DNA from: an uncultured Prevotellaceae bacterium
GTDB lineage: Bacteria > Bacteroidota > Bacteroidia > Bacteroidales > Bacteroidaceae
Length of the DNA stretch: 64,000 nt
NCBI GenBank assembly: GCA_900316355.1
Contig: ONCQ01000005.1
Coordinates: forward strand, 62,001 to 126,000
Reading direction: 5' to 3'
Shown here piece after piece: positions 35,768-44,500 of this stretch. Every line of letters starts with the position of its first letter. Position 1 is the first letter of the stretch. Under the pieces are notes generated by a model. The model was not told the origin of the DNA, made no database searches, and worked only from the letters and a program-made list of their open reading frames with translations. A program made the translations under genes and the position numbers.

Positions 35768-38506
35768 TTAGTTCTTATTCTTATTCATTTTATCGTACAG
35801 CTTCAACAACCATTCCAACCGTTCGTTCTCGTCAGCAAATGGTCGCTCGCGATAGCAGCTATCTACGATGAGATCTAAGCGATGATGCGCTTCGCGCAAG
35901 TCCGCTGGCATCGTCTCAGGGTCATAGAGTTCAGCCAGTGTCTTTCCGATATGTGCCTCACGAGCGCCAAGCACCTCCCAGGCTGCATCTTCTACCTCCT
36001 GCTTCTTTGCCTCTGTCAGTTTAGGGAAGGGGAATGGATTATAACAGAGACCAGCTGAATAGCGGTAGTCCGTTTTTAATCTTCCTCCAATTGCTCTTAC
36101 CCAAGCCATGTGCATTGCAGAGGTTAGAATACCAAAGAGCCATCTGTCTTTTGTTCCTATAACCATACAACTGTTTGCAATGATATTACCATTTTCCTTA
36201 AAATCCATGGGGATATAGGCTCTTCGTTCAGATGATACGCATGGTACAACAATCACTGGTGTGCCCATTGGTTGTGTTATCTGTGCAAACAGATGAGGTA
36301 TTGTTGCCAATTGAGGACGTGATGATTTCAAGCGTACCTCACGCAAACGATTTATACGGTCCTGTATAGGAGGAATATTGATGTACTCCTTTTCGTCTTC
36401 TTCGTATAGCCAAATGCACCAGCGGGTATCCCTGTTAATAAAGTCATCAGAACCTATTAACGGTTTGATATACTTCTCTGTTTCTGGATACTCTTCCAAA
36501 AGCTTTTGTTTCTCGTAGTCATCCAATATTAGACAGCCGCCATCTGCTGGCATGTTGCCGAAATTCATTTGTGGCATATTAGACAATGAGGTGTTGGCAG
36601 AAGCTACTATTACATTACTGCCTTCTGTTAAATAGGGGTTGATACTACTAACGATTCTTGCCTTATCACCATCAAACAAGAGTTTGTTTTCTTTGTCAAT
36701 CTCTCTTATACCAACTATAATGCAAATGACACCTGCGTTATATTTTGCATTATTGGTCCATTTGAAAGAATGATGAGCAAAGAAGATTTCCTGATTATTC
36801 TTGAGAATGCGAGGCCATAATAGGCTAACTTGTAATCCCTGGCAAATAGAATTCGTGCTTACAAAAGCAAATTTTGCTAGCGTACCTTTTATATATTGTG
36901 AGCCAAGCATAAACCAACAGGATATGTAGTCAAGACTTCCAAAGTTATCGTGGAAAACTAATTCCATGTCATACTTTTGTTCTTCATTCTGCCTCCTACT
37001 TCCCAAATACGGCGGATTGCCCATTACATAAACTTCCTCATCAGTCTTGTGCGGACATACCTTATTCCAATCTTCGCGACAGGCATTCCCGCAATGGAAA
37101 TTGTGGTTCTGCTTCAAGGGGAGCGCTTTGATGTTAACGCCAAAGTCGCGAGTGAAGAGGCTGTTCATCTGATGCTCTGCCAACCACAAGGAAAGCACGG
37201 CTGTCTCGCAGGCAAAATCATTAATCTCTAAACCATAGAACTGACCAATACTAATGATGCTGCCATCTACAAACTGCATCATCACATCGGGCATCATTCG
37301 TTGCACGAGCTTCAAAATCTTCATCTCCAACAAACGCAGTTCCTTATAGCTGATGATTAAGAAGTTGCCGCTGCCGCAGGCGGGGTCGAAGAACTTCATG
37401 CGACTCATGCGCTGCAGCAAACGGTTGCAATTGCGAATGATGCTTTTGCAATTGGCATAGTATCGCTCGCGCCCCTCCTGCGATTGGTCGAAGATGCTGT
37501 CCTGCTCTTTCTGTTTGCGCTCCAAGGTGCGGTATTCTTCATAGAGCTCATCCAGGAACAGCGGGTTGATGACCTTCTTGATGTTCGAGACACTGGTGTA
37601 GTGCATACCCAGACCGCTGCGCAGTTCAGGACTGACGACAGCCTGAATCATAGAGCCGAAGATGTCAGGATTGATATTGGCCCAGTTCAGGTTGCCACAT
37701 TCCAAGATAAGTTTGCGAATGCGAACATTCATCTTCGGAATCTGAATGACCTTGGAGAACAAGCCTCCATTCACGTAGGGGAACTGAGCCCAACGACTAT
37801 TCACACCGATGCGGACATTCATGTCCATTGTGCGGAATGCCCCGTCGAAGAACTCCTGCAGGTCCGAACCGTCTGGCCGTGTGGTGTTATTGATGGCATT
37901 GGTGAACAGGTCCTTCTCAAAGATGCCAGTGTCCTCGGCAAAGTAACAGAAGAGCAGACGCGACATGAAGATATTCAAGTCGTGTGTGTCATCGGTGATG
38001 CTGATGCGATTGTGGCGACGTATCTCATCATGGATCTGAGCCATCTTGTAGGCGGCCTTTACATCGGCATCGTTCTCCTCGATATTGCGAATCTTGCGCA
38101 CACCCCACATGGGCGAGAAGAACTCATAATCCGTGTAGAGGTTGTCCAGATGGTTCTCGTAGGTCTCTTCCACTGCGGGGTCGAAGGCCTTGATGATTTC
38201 GCCATCCGACACAGCAAGAATAGCGGGACGGTTCTTCACGACCCACTTGTCGCGCTTCATCGCCTCCAACTCTTCGTTCATTCGTGTTGTCCTGACCTGC
38301 CGATAAGCCAGAATATTCTTGATGAGCAGACCGTTGAACGAAGCCACCGTGCCTTTGCCTTCTCTATACCGCTGCAGGATAGTAGGCGAAGCCCCGATAG
38401 CACCCATCAGCATAAAGGGAATTTCCTCTATGGGAAAGTGTCCCTTGAATGCCTCCAAACCCAGACCTATCTGCACATAGGTCTTGGCCGTCTTGATAGC
38501 AGCCAT
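35768..38506 (-). CDS. MmeI-like class I DNA (adenine) methyltransferase
   Basis: 912 residues. SAM-binding motif FFDPACGSGNFL is near 371 and the amino-methylation motif GNPPYLGSRR near 496, so N6-adenine methylation is likely. The N-terminal 150 residues and the helical spacer resemble the MmeI/type IIL architecture, but I see no convincing PD-ExK nuclease motif at the N-terminus, so cutting may be delegated to the GIY-YIG protein downstream. The stretch encoding residues about 475-810 is much more AT-rich than the rest, which suggests exchange of the target-recognition part. It is the first gene of the operon and is preceded by a long structured leader. Confidence 0.88.
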   Translation of the reverse strand: MAAIKTAKTYVQIGLGLEAFKGHFPIEEIPFMLMGAIGASPTILQRYREGKGTVASFNGLLIKNILAYRQVRTTRMNEELEAMKRDKWVVKNRPAILAVSDGEIIKAFDPAVEETYENHLDNLYTDYEFFSPMWGVRKIRNIEENDADVKAAYKMAQIHDEIRRHNRISITDDTHDLNIFMSRLLFCYFAEDTGIFEKDLFTNAINNTTRPDGSDLQEFFDGAFRTMDMNVRIGVNSRWAQFPYVNGGLFSKVIQIPKMNVRIRKLILECGNLNWANINPDIFGSMIQAVVSPELRSGLGMHYTSVSNIKKVINPLFLDELYEEYRTLERKQKEQDSIFDQSQEGRERYYANCKSIIRNCNRLLQRMSRMKFFDPACGSGNFLIISYKELRLLEMKILKLVQRMMPDVMMQFVDGSIISIGQFYGLEINDFACETAVLSLWLAEHQMNSLFTRDFGVNIKALPLKQNHNFHCGNACREDWNKVCPHKTDEEVYVMGNPPYLGSRRQNEEQKYDMELVFHDNFGSLDYISCWFMLGSQYIKGTLAKFAFVSTNSICQGLQVSLLWPRILKNNQEIFFAHHSFKWTNNAKYNAGVICIIVGIREIDKENKLLFDGDKARIVSSINPYLTEGSNVIVASANTSLSNMPQMNFGNMPADGGCLILDDYEKQKLLEEYPETEKYIKPLIGSDDFINRDTRWCIWLYEEDEKEYINIPPIQDRINRLREVRLKSSRPQLATIPHLFAQITQPMGTPVIVVPCVSSERRAYIPMDFKENGNIIANSCMVIGTKDRWLFGILTSAMHMAWVRAIGGRLKTDYRYSAGLCYNPFPFPKLTEAKKQEVEDAAWEVLGAREAHIGKTLAELYDPETMPADLREAHHRLDLIVDSCYRERPFADENERLEWLLKLYDKMNKNKN

Positions 38507-38818
38507 GAGATAAATGATTTATGCACCACAATTATTGGTGCATAAAACGAGGCCTAAACAACAAGACACAGAAAAAGCGTGAACGCTCATCTGTGTCTTA
38601 GGTTGTTCCAGGACCCGTTTCACCAGAAGAGTCGAGTCCACGCCTAAACGCAGACATCAACTCGTCATTCTTTGGTGAAACTATCTTAATAAGCTTGGAA
38701 CATTTAAGACACACCGAATAACTGCTAATGCTGTTATGATTTTCCAATAAGATTGATTAGGCCCCTTCGCTAAGGTTGAATCGGCTTCGAAAAGCCTTCT
38801 TCGTGGCCCTTTCGGCGA
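38507..38818 (-). ncRNA. Structured leader RNA upstream of the methyltransferase operon
   Basis: No ORF. In minus-strand RNA sense these helices are seen: a UUCG-capped GGCTT/AAGCC hairpin (38783-38796); P1 TGTGTCTTA with TAAGACACA (38705-38713 with 38592-38600); P2 TGTTCCA with TGGAACA (38696-38702 with 38604-38610); P3 GTTTCACCA with TGGTGAAAC (38673-38681 with 38617-38625); an alternative 15-bp helix pairing 38591-38607 with 38557-38571, which uses the same strand as P1/P2; and a final 11-bp hairpin (38518-38546) next to the start codon. P1/P2 and the alternative helix exclude each other, as in a switch or attenuator. It could also be a separate ncRNA. Confidence 0.65.
38518..38546. promoter_or_regulatory. 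Perfect 11-bp inverted repeat before the methyltransferase start
   Basis: TTTATGCACCA-N7-TGGTGCATAAA, ending 11 bp before the ATG. It could be an operator at DNA level or a hairpin masking the ribosome site in RNA. Confidence 0.7.
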
Positions 38819-38826
38819 CAAAGATA
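38819..38826 (-). promoter_or_regulatory. -7 element for the structured leader
   Basis: TATCTTTG on the minus strand, about 310 bp upstream of the methyltransferase ATG; no clear TTG partner in the AT-rich GTGAAAA repeat region upstream. Confidence 0.45.
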
Positions 38827-38900
38827 CACAATAAAGTGAAAAGTGAAAAATGAAAGAGTGAAAAATGAAGGAAAAAGTGAAAAAAGAGAAGAAACCGCGA
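38827..38900 (+). repeat. AAAGTGAAAAATGA short repeats
   Basis: Imperfect copies of AAAGTGAAAAATGA, similar to those after trmD (15845-15880), lie between the leader promoter and the KilA-N remnant. Confidence 0.6.
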
Positions 38901-38958
38901 GAAAAGTTAGCTGCAAGAATGAAAAAGCGGATGAAATTCATCATCCGCTGGGAAAGTT

Positions 38959-39318
38959 TTACTTCAAAAGGTTTCTGGCACTATTGTCTTCCAGTACCTG
39001 CATCTGCTGAATGGCTATCTGGTTGAGTTTCACGAGACGTTCGCCCTGAGAAATACCATCGTTGATGAGCACAGCATTGATATTCTCCATGTTCGAGAGG
39101 CAGATAAGTTCGTTGACCGTCGCATAGTCGCGAATGTTCACCGGCACCATTTTTAGTAATGATGCCTATAGCCGAGGTCAATTCCACCACCGCGTAGGGC
39201 TCATTGTAAAGGCGTTGCTGCCTGCCTCAGCCAAAAGGGGGGCGAATTCGACCCCTTTAAAGTTGGGGTTGTTCAGTTTCTCCCAAAGGCCCAAATACTT
39301 CAACGTATTCTTCTAGAA
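38959..39318 (-). pseudogene. Decayed KilA-N domain gene
   Basis: Three reading-frame pieces together give a KilA-N protein: KNTLKYLGLWEKLNNPNFK and GVEFAPLLAEAGSNAFTMSP (39313-39200 region), then SAIGIITKNG in another frame, then NIRDYATVNELICLSNMENI through to a stop at 38959. The N-terminus is missing (an in-frame TAG precedes the first piece), there is at least one frameshift, and part of the KilA-N domain after ITKNG is deleted. KilA-N proteins are typical of phages and mobile elements, so this marks the edge of the island. The recognition is from memory of the family. Confidence 0.75.
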
Positions 39319-39343
39319 CTTGTGGGGGAACGAAAAAATGGAG

Positions 39344-40048
39344 TTAGAAGAGGGGGATGAGGAGGATGAGGAGGAGGGTGAGGAGGAAGGTGAGGAGGAG
39401 GTTGCGGGCGTCGGAGGGTTCTATGCCGTCGGGGTTGGATTTGTAGCCGAGGAGCGTGGGGGCGACAGGCCACTCAGGGCGCAGGGGTTCCACCCAACGG
39501 CGTGCGGCAAGGAGCATCAGGCCATACATGGTGAGGCCTGTGAGGATGCCGAAGAGGGCGCCGACGAGGATGTCACCCGGGTAGTGAAGGCCCAAATAGA
39601 TGCGGGAGTAGCTGCTGAGGCAGGCCCAGAGGATGAGGGTCAGCGTGGCCAGGTGACGGCGCAGGTAGAGGGCTACGAAGGTGCAGACGGCGAAGGTGTT
39701 GGCGGCATGGCTGGAGATGAAGCCATAGAGCCCCCCTCGCCTATCGTTGACGAGATCCACGAGCCCCTCCAGCGCAGGTTCATGGCTGGGACGGAAGCGA
39801 TGGAAAAAGGGCTTGCAGAAGCCGCTGGAGAAGCGGTCGGCGATGAGGATGACGAGTGCCAGGCAGACGACGAAGAGCAACACCTCGCGCCACGGACGGT
39901 TCTTCAGGAGGATGAACAACAGCACCAGCAGCAGGGGGATCCACGTGCCTGTCTTGGTCACCATCAGGAAGATGTTGTCCACGTAGGTGCTCTCGCTGCC
40001 GTTCAGGGCCAGCAGCAGGCGCTGGTCAAAAGAAATTACCTCTTCCAT
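39344..40048 (-). CDS. PAP2-family membrane phosphatase
   Basis: 234 residues from the ATG at 40048, which overlaps the batE stop (TGATG); a longer frame to 40117 exists but adds residues without support. Five or six membrane segments. The three acid-phosphatase motifs are present: KPFFHRFRPS, GFISSHAANTF and SRIYLGLHYPGDIL. It probably dephosphorylates undecaprenyl pyrophosphate, phosphatidylglycerophosphate or lipid A in the inner membrane; the substrate cannot be told from sequence. It is the last gene of the bat cluster. Confidence 0.92.
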   Translation of the reverse strand: MEEVISFDQRLLLALNGSESTYVDNIFLMVTKTGTWIPLLLVLLFILLKNRPWREVLLFVVCLALVILIADRFSSGFCKPFFHRFRPSHEPALEGLVDLVNDRRGGLYGFISSHAANTFAVCTFVALYLRRHLATLTLILWACLSSYSRIYLGLHYPGDILVGALFGILTGLTMYGLMLLAARRWVEPLRPEWPVAPTLLGYKSNPDGIEPSDARNLLLTFLLTLLLILLIPLF

Positions 40049-40809
40049 CAGATGACCTCCAGTTCGCGGCGGGGCAGCCAGCCCTGCTTGCCGTCGGTCA
40101 TGTGCACCTCCACCCACTCTTTCATCGAGTCATCGACAATCTCCACATGGGTGCCTTCGTGGAGGATGAAGAGGTCGGTGCCGGAGGCACTGGGCGTGCT
40201 CTTGACGACGGCCGAGGGAGCCATGATGACGGCGCCTGTGCGATGCTCTATCTGGTGGCGCTGGCGCACGGCAGCGACATTGGCGAAGATGCAGACGAGG
40301 AAGGCGAGGATGGCCACCGTGAAGCCTGTTTTCTTGGCCCACAGCAGGGGCGCAAAGAAATAGACGGCCAGGGCCAGCAGCGCCAGCATGAACATCGCCA
40401 CGGCCAGCACAGCCCACCCCTGGATGCTCATGGAGAGCACCAGCTGGCGGTAGAGCGAGACGAAGAACATCTCCGAGGCGGGCACTACCTTGTCCACAGT
40501 CTTGGCGCGCGCCATCTCGAGATTGAAGCGGATGTCGTCGTCGGAGGGGTCGAGCAGGCGGGCGCGCTCGTAGTAGAGGATGGCGCGAGCGAGGGAGTCC
40601 TGGCGGAAGTAGCAGTTGCCGAGGTTGAAATAGAGCTGTGCGCTCTCGCCCATGGAATCTACGAGCTGGCGATAGATGACAGCGGCCTCGGCGTAGTGCT
40701 CGTGGGTGTAGGCGGAGTCGGCAAGGGCGGAAGACTCTCCCCCCGCCCTCCCTATCAGGGAGGGAGCGGTTAGTATTAGCGCTAAAAGTAGTTTATGTAT
40801 TATTCTCAT
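40048..40809 (-). CDS. batE: BatE-like TPR/SH3 protein
   Basis: 253 residues. Signal peptide at 1-20, then TPR repeats (about 35-100: YAEAAVIYRQLVDSMGE, LYFNLGNCYFRQDSLARAIL), two membrane segments (about 130-175) and a C-terminal bacterial SH3-like domain (about 185-253: FILHEGTHVEIVDDS, GWLPRRELEVI). This is the BatE architecture of Bacteroidetes aerotolerance operons, acting in the inner membrane and periplasm. Residues about 14-26 of the signal region (TAPSLIGRAGGES) are encoded by a GC-rich palindromic repeat. It is separated from batD by two genes not usually in the operon. Confidence 0.85.
   Translation of the reverse strand: MRIIHKLLLALILTAPSLIGRAGGESSALADSAYTHEHYAEAAVIYRQLVDSMGESAQLYFNLGNCYFRQDSLARAILYYERARLLDPSDDDIRFNLEMARAKTVDKVVPASEMFFVSLYRQLVLSMSIQGWAVLAVAMFMLALLALAVYFFAPLLWAKKTGFTVAILAFLVCIFANVAAVRQRHQIEHRTGAVIMAPSAVVKSTPSASGTDLFILHEGTHVEIVDDSMKEWVEVHMTDGKQGWLPRRELEVI
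40734..40769. repeat. GC-rich palindromic repeat in the batE signal region
   Basis: CCGCCCTCCCT-ATC-AGGGAGGGAGCGG, in frame near the signal-peptide cleavage site. Confidence 0.8.
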
Positions 40810-40897
40810 TGTATATGAATTTTAAGTTTCGCATTTGGACTTTTTTCAGGAGTTAAGAAGTTAAGGAGTTATCGCTTCGCTCGCCCTTCGGTTTCTA

Positions 40898-41524
40898 TCA
40901 CTCGTCGTAACCGCTGTAGCGTTTTGCTCCGGCGGGGGCGTTCGGCTCACCAATGCCGATGACCTCATAGCCGTTACCATTGGTGTTGAAGTTTTTCAGC
41001 ATCACCTCGATGGCTGCCGCCTGCTCGGCATTGGCCTTGACGAGCGTGCCGGAATAGCCGGCATTGGTCATCGTCAACTTTTCGGGAGCGCAGGTCAGTT
41101 GGGTGCTGGCGACATCGGTCGTTTGGCTGCCATAGCTGCCGCCGTCAGCGCGCGTCAGTGCTTTGGTCTCGCCCGTGGCGGGATTGGCTATCTGTACGCG
41201 ACCGTTAGGGAGCAGTTGCCATGCGAAGCCGGCATCTTCGGGACCGCCATAGACGGCCACGGGCTCGTCGCTGCTGTCGTCGAACACGCCCAAGTAGATG
41301 CAGCCAGTGTGGTCGGCATCGGCCTTCACGGCCAGCAAAGCGCGCGTGAAGGGCTGGCCAGTCTCAGTGACGTCGGCATATTCAAACTCATCCCACCACA
41401 GACCGACAAGGTCCTGCTCCGAGAGCTTCGCGGTGTTGGAGGGGGTGGCCTCATCCTTCGAGCAGCCCGTCATGCAAAGCAGGAGTGCTGCGGCTGCGAG
41501 TATTGAAAATAATTGTGCTTTCAT
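40898..41524 (-). CDS. Lipoprotein of unknown function
   Basis: 208 residues with a type II signal (MKAQLFSILAAAALLLCMTGC, lipobox MTGC). The mature part LSEQDLVGLWWDEFEYADVT resembles the start of lipocalin-like DUFs of Bacteroidetes, then a beta-rich body. No firm family. It lies 11 bp after the giant surface protein gene and upstream of batE, so it may be secreted or displayed together with the giant protein rather than belong to the Bat system. Confidence 0.8.
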   Translation of the reverse strand: MKAQLFSILAAAALLLCMTGCSKDEATPSNTAKLSEQDLVGLWWDEFEYADVTETGQPFTRALLAVKADADHTGCIYLGVFDDSSDEPVAVYGGPEDAGFAWQLLPNGRVQIANPATGETKALTRADGGSYGSQTTDVASTQLTCAPEKLTMTNAGYSGTLVKANAEQAAAIEVMLKNFNTNGNGYEVIGIGEPNAPAGAKRYSGYDE

Positions 41525-41535
41525 ATACTTTTTGA

Positions 41536-44500
41536 TTACTTAATCGCGACCTTTACACCATTATATATATACACACCTGCGCGCGAGGGCTTGCCGTCAA
41601 GTTTGCGACCGTCTATGGTGTACCATGGCCCCTCTCCGACTCTCCCCGTGGGGGCGAGAGTTTCGATTCCGGTAGTCTCCCCGTCGAAGATGATGATCCT
41701 CTTGGCGTAGGCCGCGCCTGACTTACCTTCCACGCGCATGATCCAGCGGAAGGCGCCGACGCTGACCGTGCCGTTGTTGCCGAGGCTTAGTTCGCCGTTG
41801 ATGTTCATGTAGTAGAACGGGTCTTGGGCGGTGGCCGTCGTCGGCTCGTAGGTGCCGTAGAGGGTGTAGGTGTCCTCCATCGTCTGCATGGTGGCCAGCA
41901 TGCCCGTGTTCTTCGCCTTCAGCACGGCGTTCGTGGTGGTGAACGCGTAGTCGGTCACGGCCTCTTTGGGCTTATAGACATACGGCATATTGGCGTGCAG
42001 CACGTCGCCGGCCTGCATCGGTTTCACGAACATCCATATAGCATCGGTCGCCTCCTGACTGGCGTCGGGCGAATTGGCGACCATGTTTATCTTGTAGAAC
42101 GTGAACTTCTGCGTGTCGGCAGCCGTGATGGTGTAGTCGAACGGCAGGAACCATGCCTGATACTTGCCCACGCGCTCCTCGCCCAATGTCTTCAGGTAGG
42201 TGGCGGACAGGGTTTCTGTATCTTCTGTCTTTGTGTAGGTGTCGCCATCCCTGAGTGTGACGTCAATCTTGTAGGAGCCGGTCACCTGGAACGTAATACT
42301 CATGGAACCGCCGTAACTGCCCATGCCGGTGATGACGAGCGTTTTTTCGCCCTTTGTGTCGATGACGATGGGTAGCGATGTGACCGCTGTGCCGTTCAGT
42401 GCTGCCGTGTAGTCGTCAGACAGGTGGAGTTCTCTGCTGCCGTTGGGAGCTGTCACGATGGGGGTGATGCTGATGTTTCCTGACGATAAATCGTAGGACG
42501 CGTCTATGCCGGTGACGGTGCAGACGTTCTGATGATATGCCGAAATGCCGTTAATGGTTACTGCCTTCTCACGGATTTCATTGGCAGAGATATTATAGAG
42601 CCTCGTGGCACCTCCCTTGCTGCTGGCATTTCTGGGCGAACCTATTTGCGGTGTCACGTAGTAACAGTCGGTGACAGTGCCGCTGCCGGCCAGCAAGCCC
42701 ATTGGGTGCATGGAGGTGATGCTGGTGTAGGTTCCCTTCTCTAAGCAGTTCACGAGCACTGGCGCAGCGCTGTCGCTCCAGCCCCAGATGCCTCCGATGT
42801 TGCTGCGGCTGCCACCGTTGCCAACGACTGTGCCGGCAAAGACACAGCTGCTGATGGTGGTGCTTGAGGTCAGGCCGTGACCGATGATGCCGCCGGCATA
42901 GTCCTTGCCGATATTGAGCGTGGCGATGACGGTGCAGCCCTCAATGCGGTTGGTGCCGGCAGCAAAGCCCACGAGACCTGACGTGTGGCTCTGGTTAGAG
43001 CTGATGGTACCCGCCACAGTGAGGTTCTTGATGGTGGCGCCGTTGATGTAGCAAAAGAGGGCGGTGCCCGGATTATCATTGTCGCTAATCGTGGCGGTGA
43101 TGGTGTGCTCGTCACCGTCGAAGGTGCCGCTGAAGGCGTTCTGCTGCGTGCCGCCCGAAACGATGCCCATCTTATGCGTGACGCTGATGTCATCGGTCAG
43201 TTTCAAGAACTTGCCACTGTAGCTGTTGCCACCACTGACATCTACACAGAGGGCGAACCATTCGTCAGCATTGCGGATCAGGTAGGGCTCTTCCTCCGTG
43301 CCTGCGCCGCTGAAGGTCGGCATGTTGAAGGGTAGAATCTTCTTTCCGCCGATGTTGCTGGCCGTGGCCATGATTGCCGTACCCTCAATGACGAACTTCT
43401 TGCCCTCAGCGAAGGTGATGCTCTCAAGCGTGCTGCCACCATTATTCTTCAAACCATTGTTATAGACGAAGTCGCTGGGGGAGCTCCAGCCGAGCGTCAG
43501 CGTGCCGCTGTTGTAATAGTGGTTACCCGTCTCTTCTGAATATTCAAAGCCGGGACCAATGCCGGGAGCTTGATTGCCCGTTGCTGTTACCTGACCGCCG
43601 TTGATGGTGATCGCGCCGCAGACACCATAATTGCCGTTTTCTCCATCTGAACCTCCGCCGATGCCGGCGGCTACTTCGCCGCCTGTAGCGTTGACGACAC
43701 CGCCGTTGATGGTGATGACACCGCCGTTGCTGTTATTCGAGTCGCCACCGATACCAGCTGCACGGCGTCCACCCTTGACATTGATGACACCGCCGTTGAT
43801 GGTCAGTGTACCCACGCTGTAAGCACCGATGCCTGCCTTCCAATAGTCACTGTTGTCAATCGTCAGCGCTCCAGGGCCTTCGATGGTCAGGTCGGCATTG
43901 TTGCTGCTGCTCAGTTCGATGCCTTTGGGCGCTGTGAGCGTGGTGCCTTCGCCAAGGATGAGAATCACTTTGCCCTTGACGGTGATACGCGATGCGATGG
44001 TAACATCCTCATTCACTTTATACGTCAGGTTCTCTTCCAGCACCGTCGTTTCGCTGGTGACGGGTAGCAAGTCTAACACCGTGAAAGTGAATGACCATGC
44101 ACCTGTGCAGGTGCCCTGTCCTGTAAGGGTCACCGTGTACTCGCCTTTCTCCATAACAGGATTGGGGTTGATGGCATAGGTGTAGTCGGTACCTTCTGTG
44201 AGCGTTGCGCCATAAGGAGCCGAAACGGCGGGTATGATGACGCTGATCTCCTCACCTGTATATCTATAATATTTTCGTGGCGTAGTCACAGTGCAGGGTA
44301 AATAGTAACTGTTGCCATCGACCAACGTCTGCTGCTTCGAGATGATACCATCAGGAGCTGCGGCATAGGCCTGCGTGCCCTGTGCGTCGCCCATTGCCAC
44401 GGTATAGTAACACCCTGTGCCTGCGCCACCGCCACGTATGAAGGTGGCTCCGTCATTGATGGACGTCTCACCTTCCCCTGCGGCAATCGCGGGATTGGGA

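Noticed and set aside
32192..38506. DISARM or BREX system
   Set aside because: There is a methyltransferase and a helicase but no DUF1998, PLD, PglZ or BrxL-type genes.
38507..38818. tmRNA or 6S RNA in the methyltransferase leader
   Set aside because: There is no tRNA-like end or tag-peptide frame, and no long single hairpin with a central bubble as in 6S.
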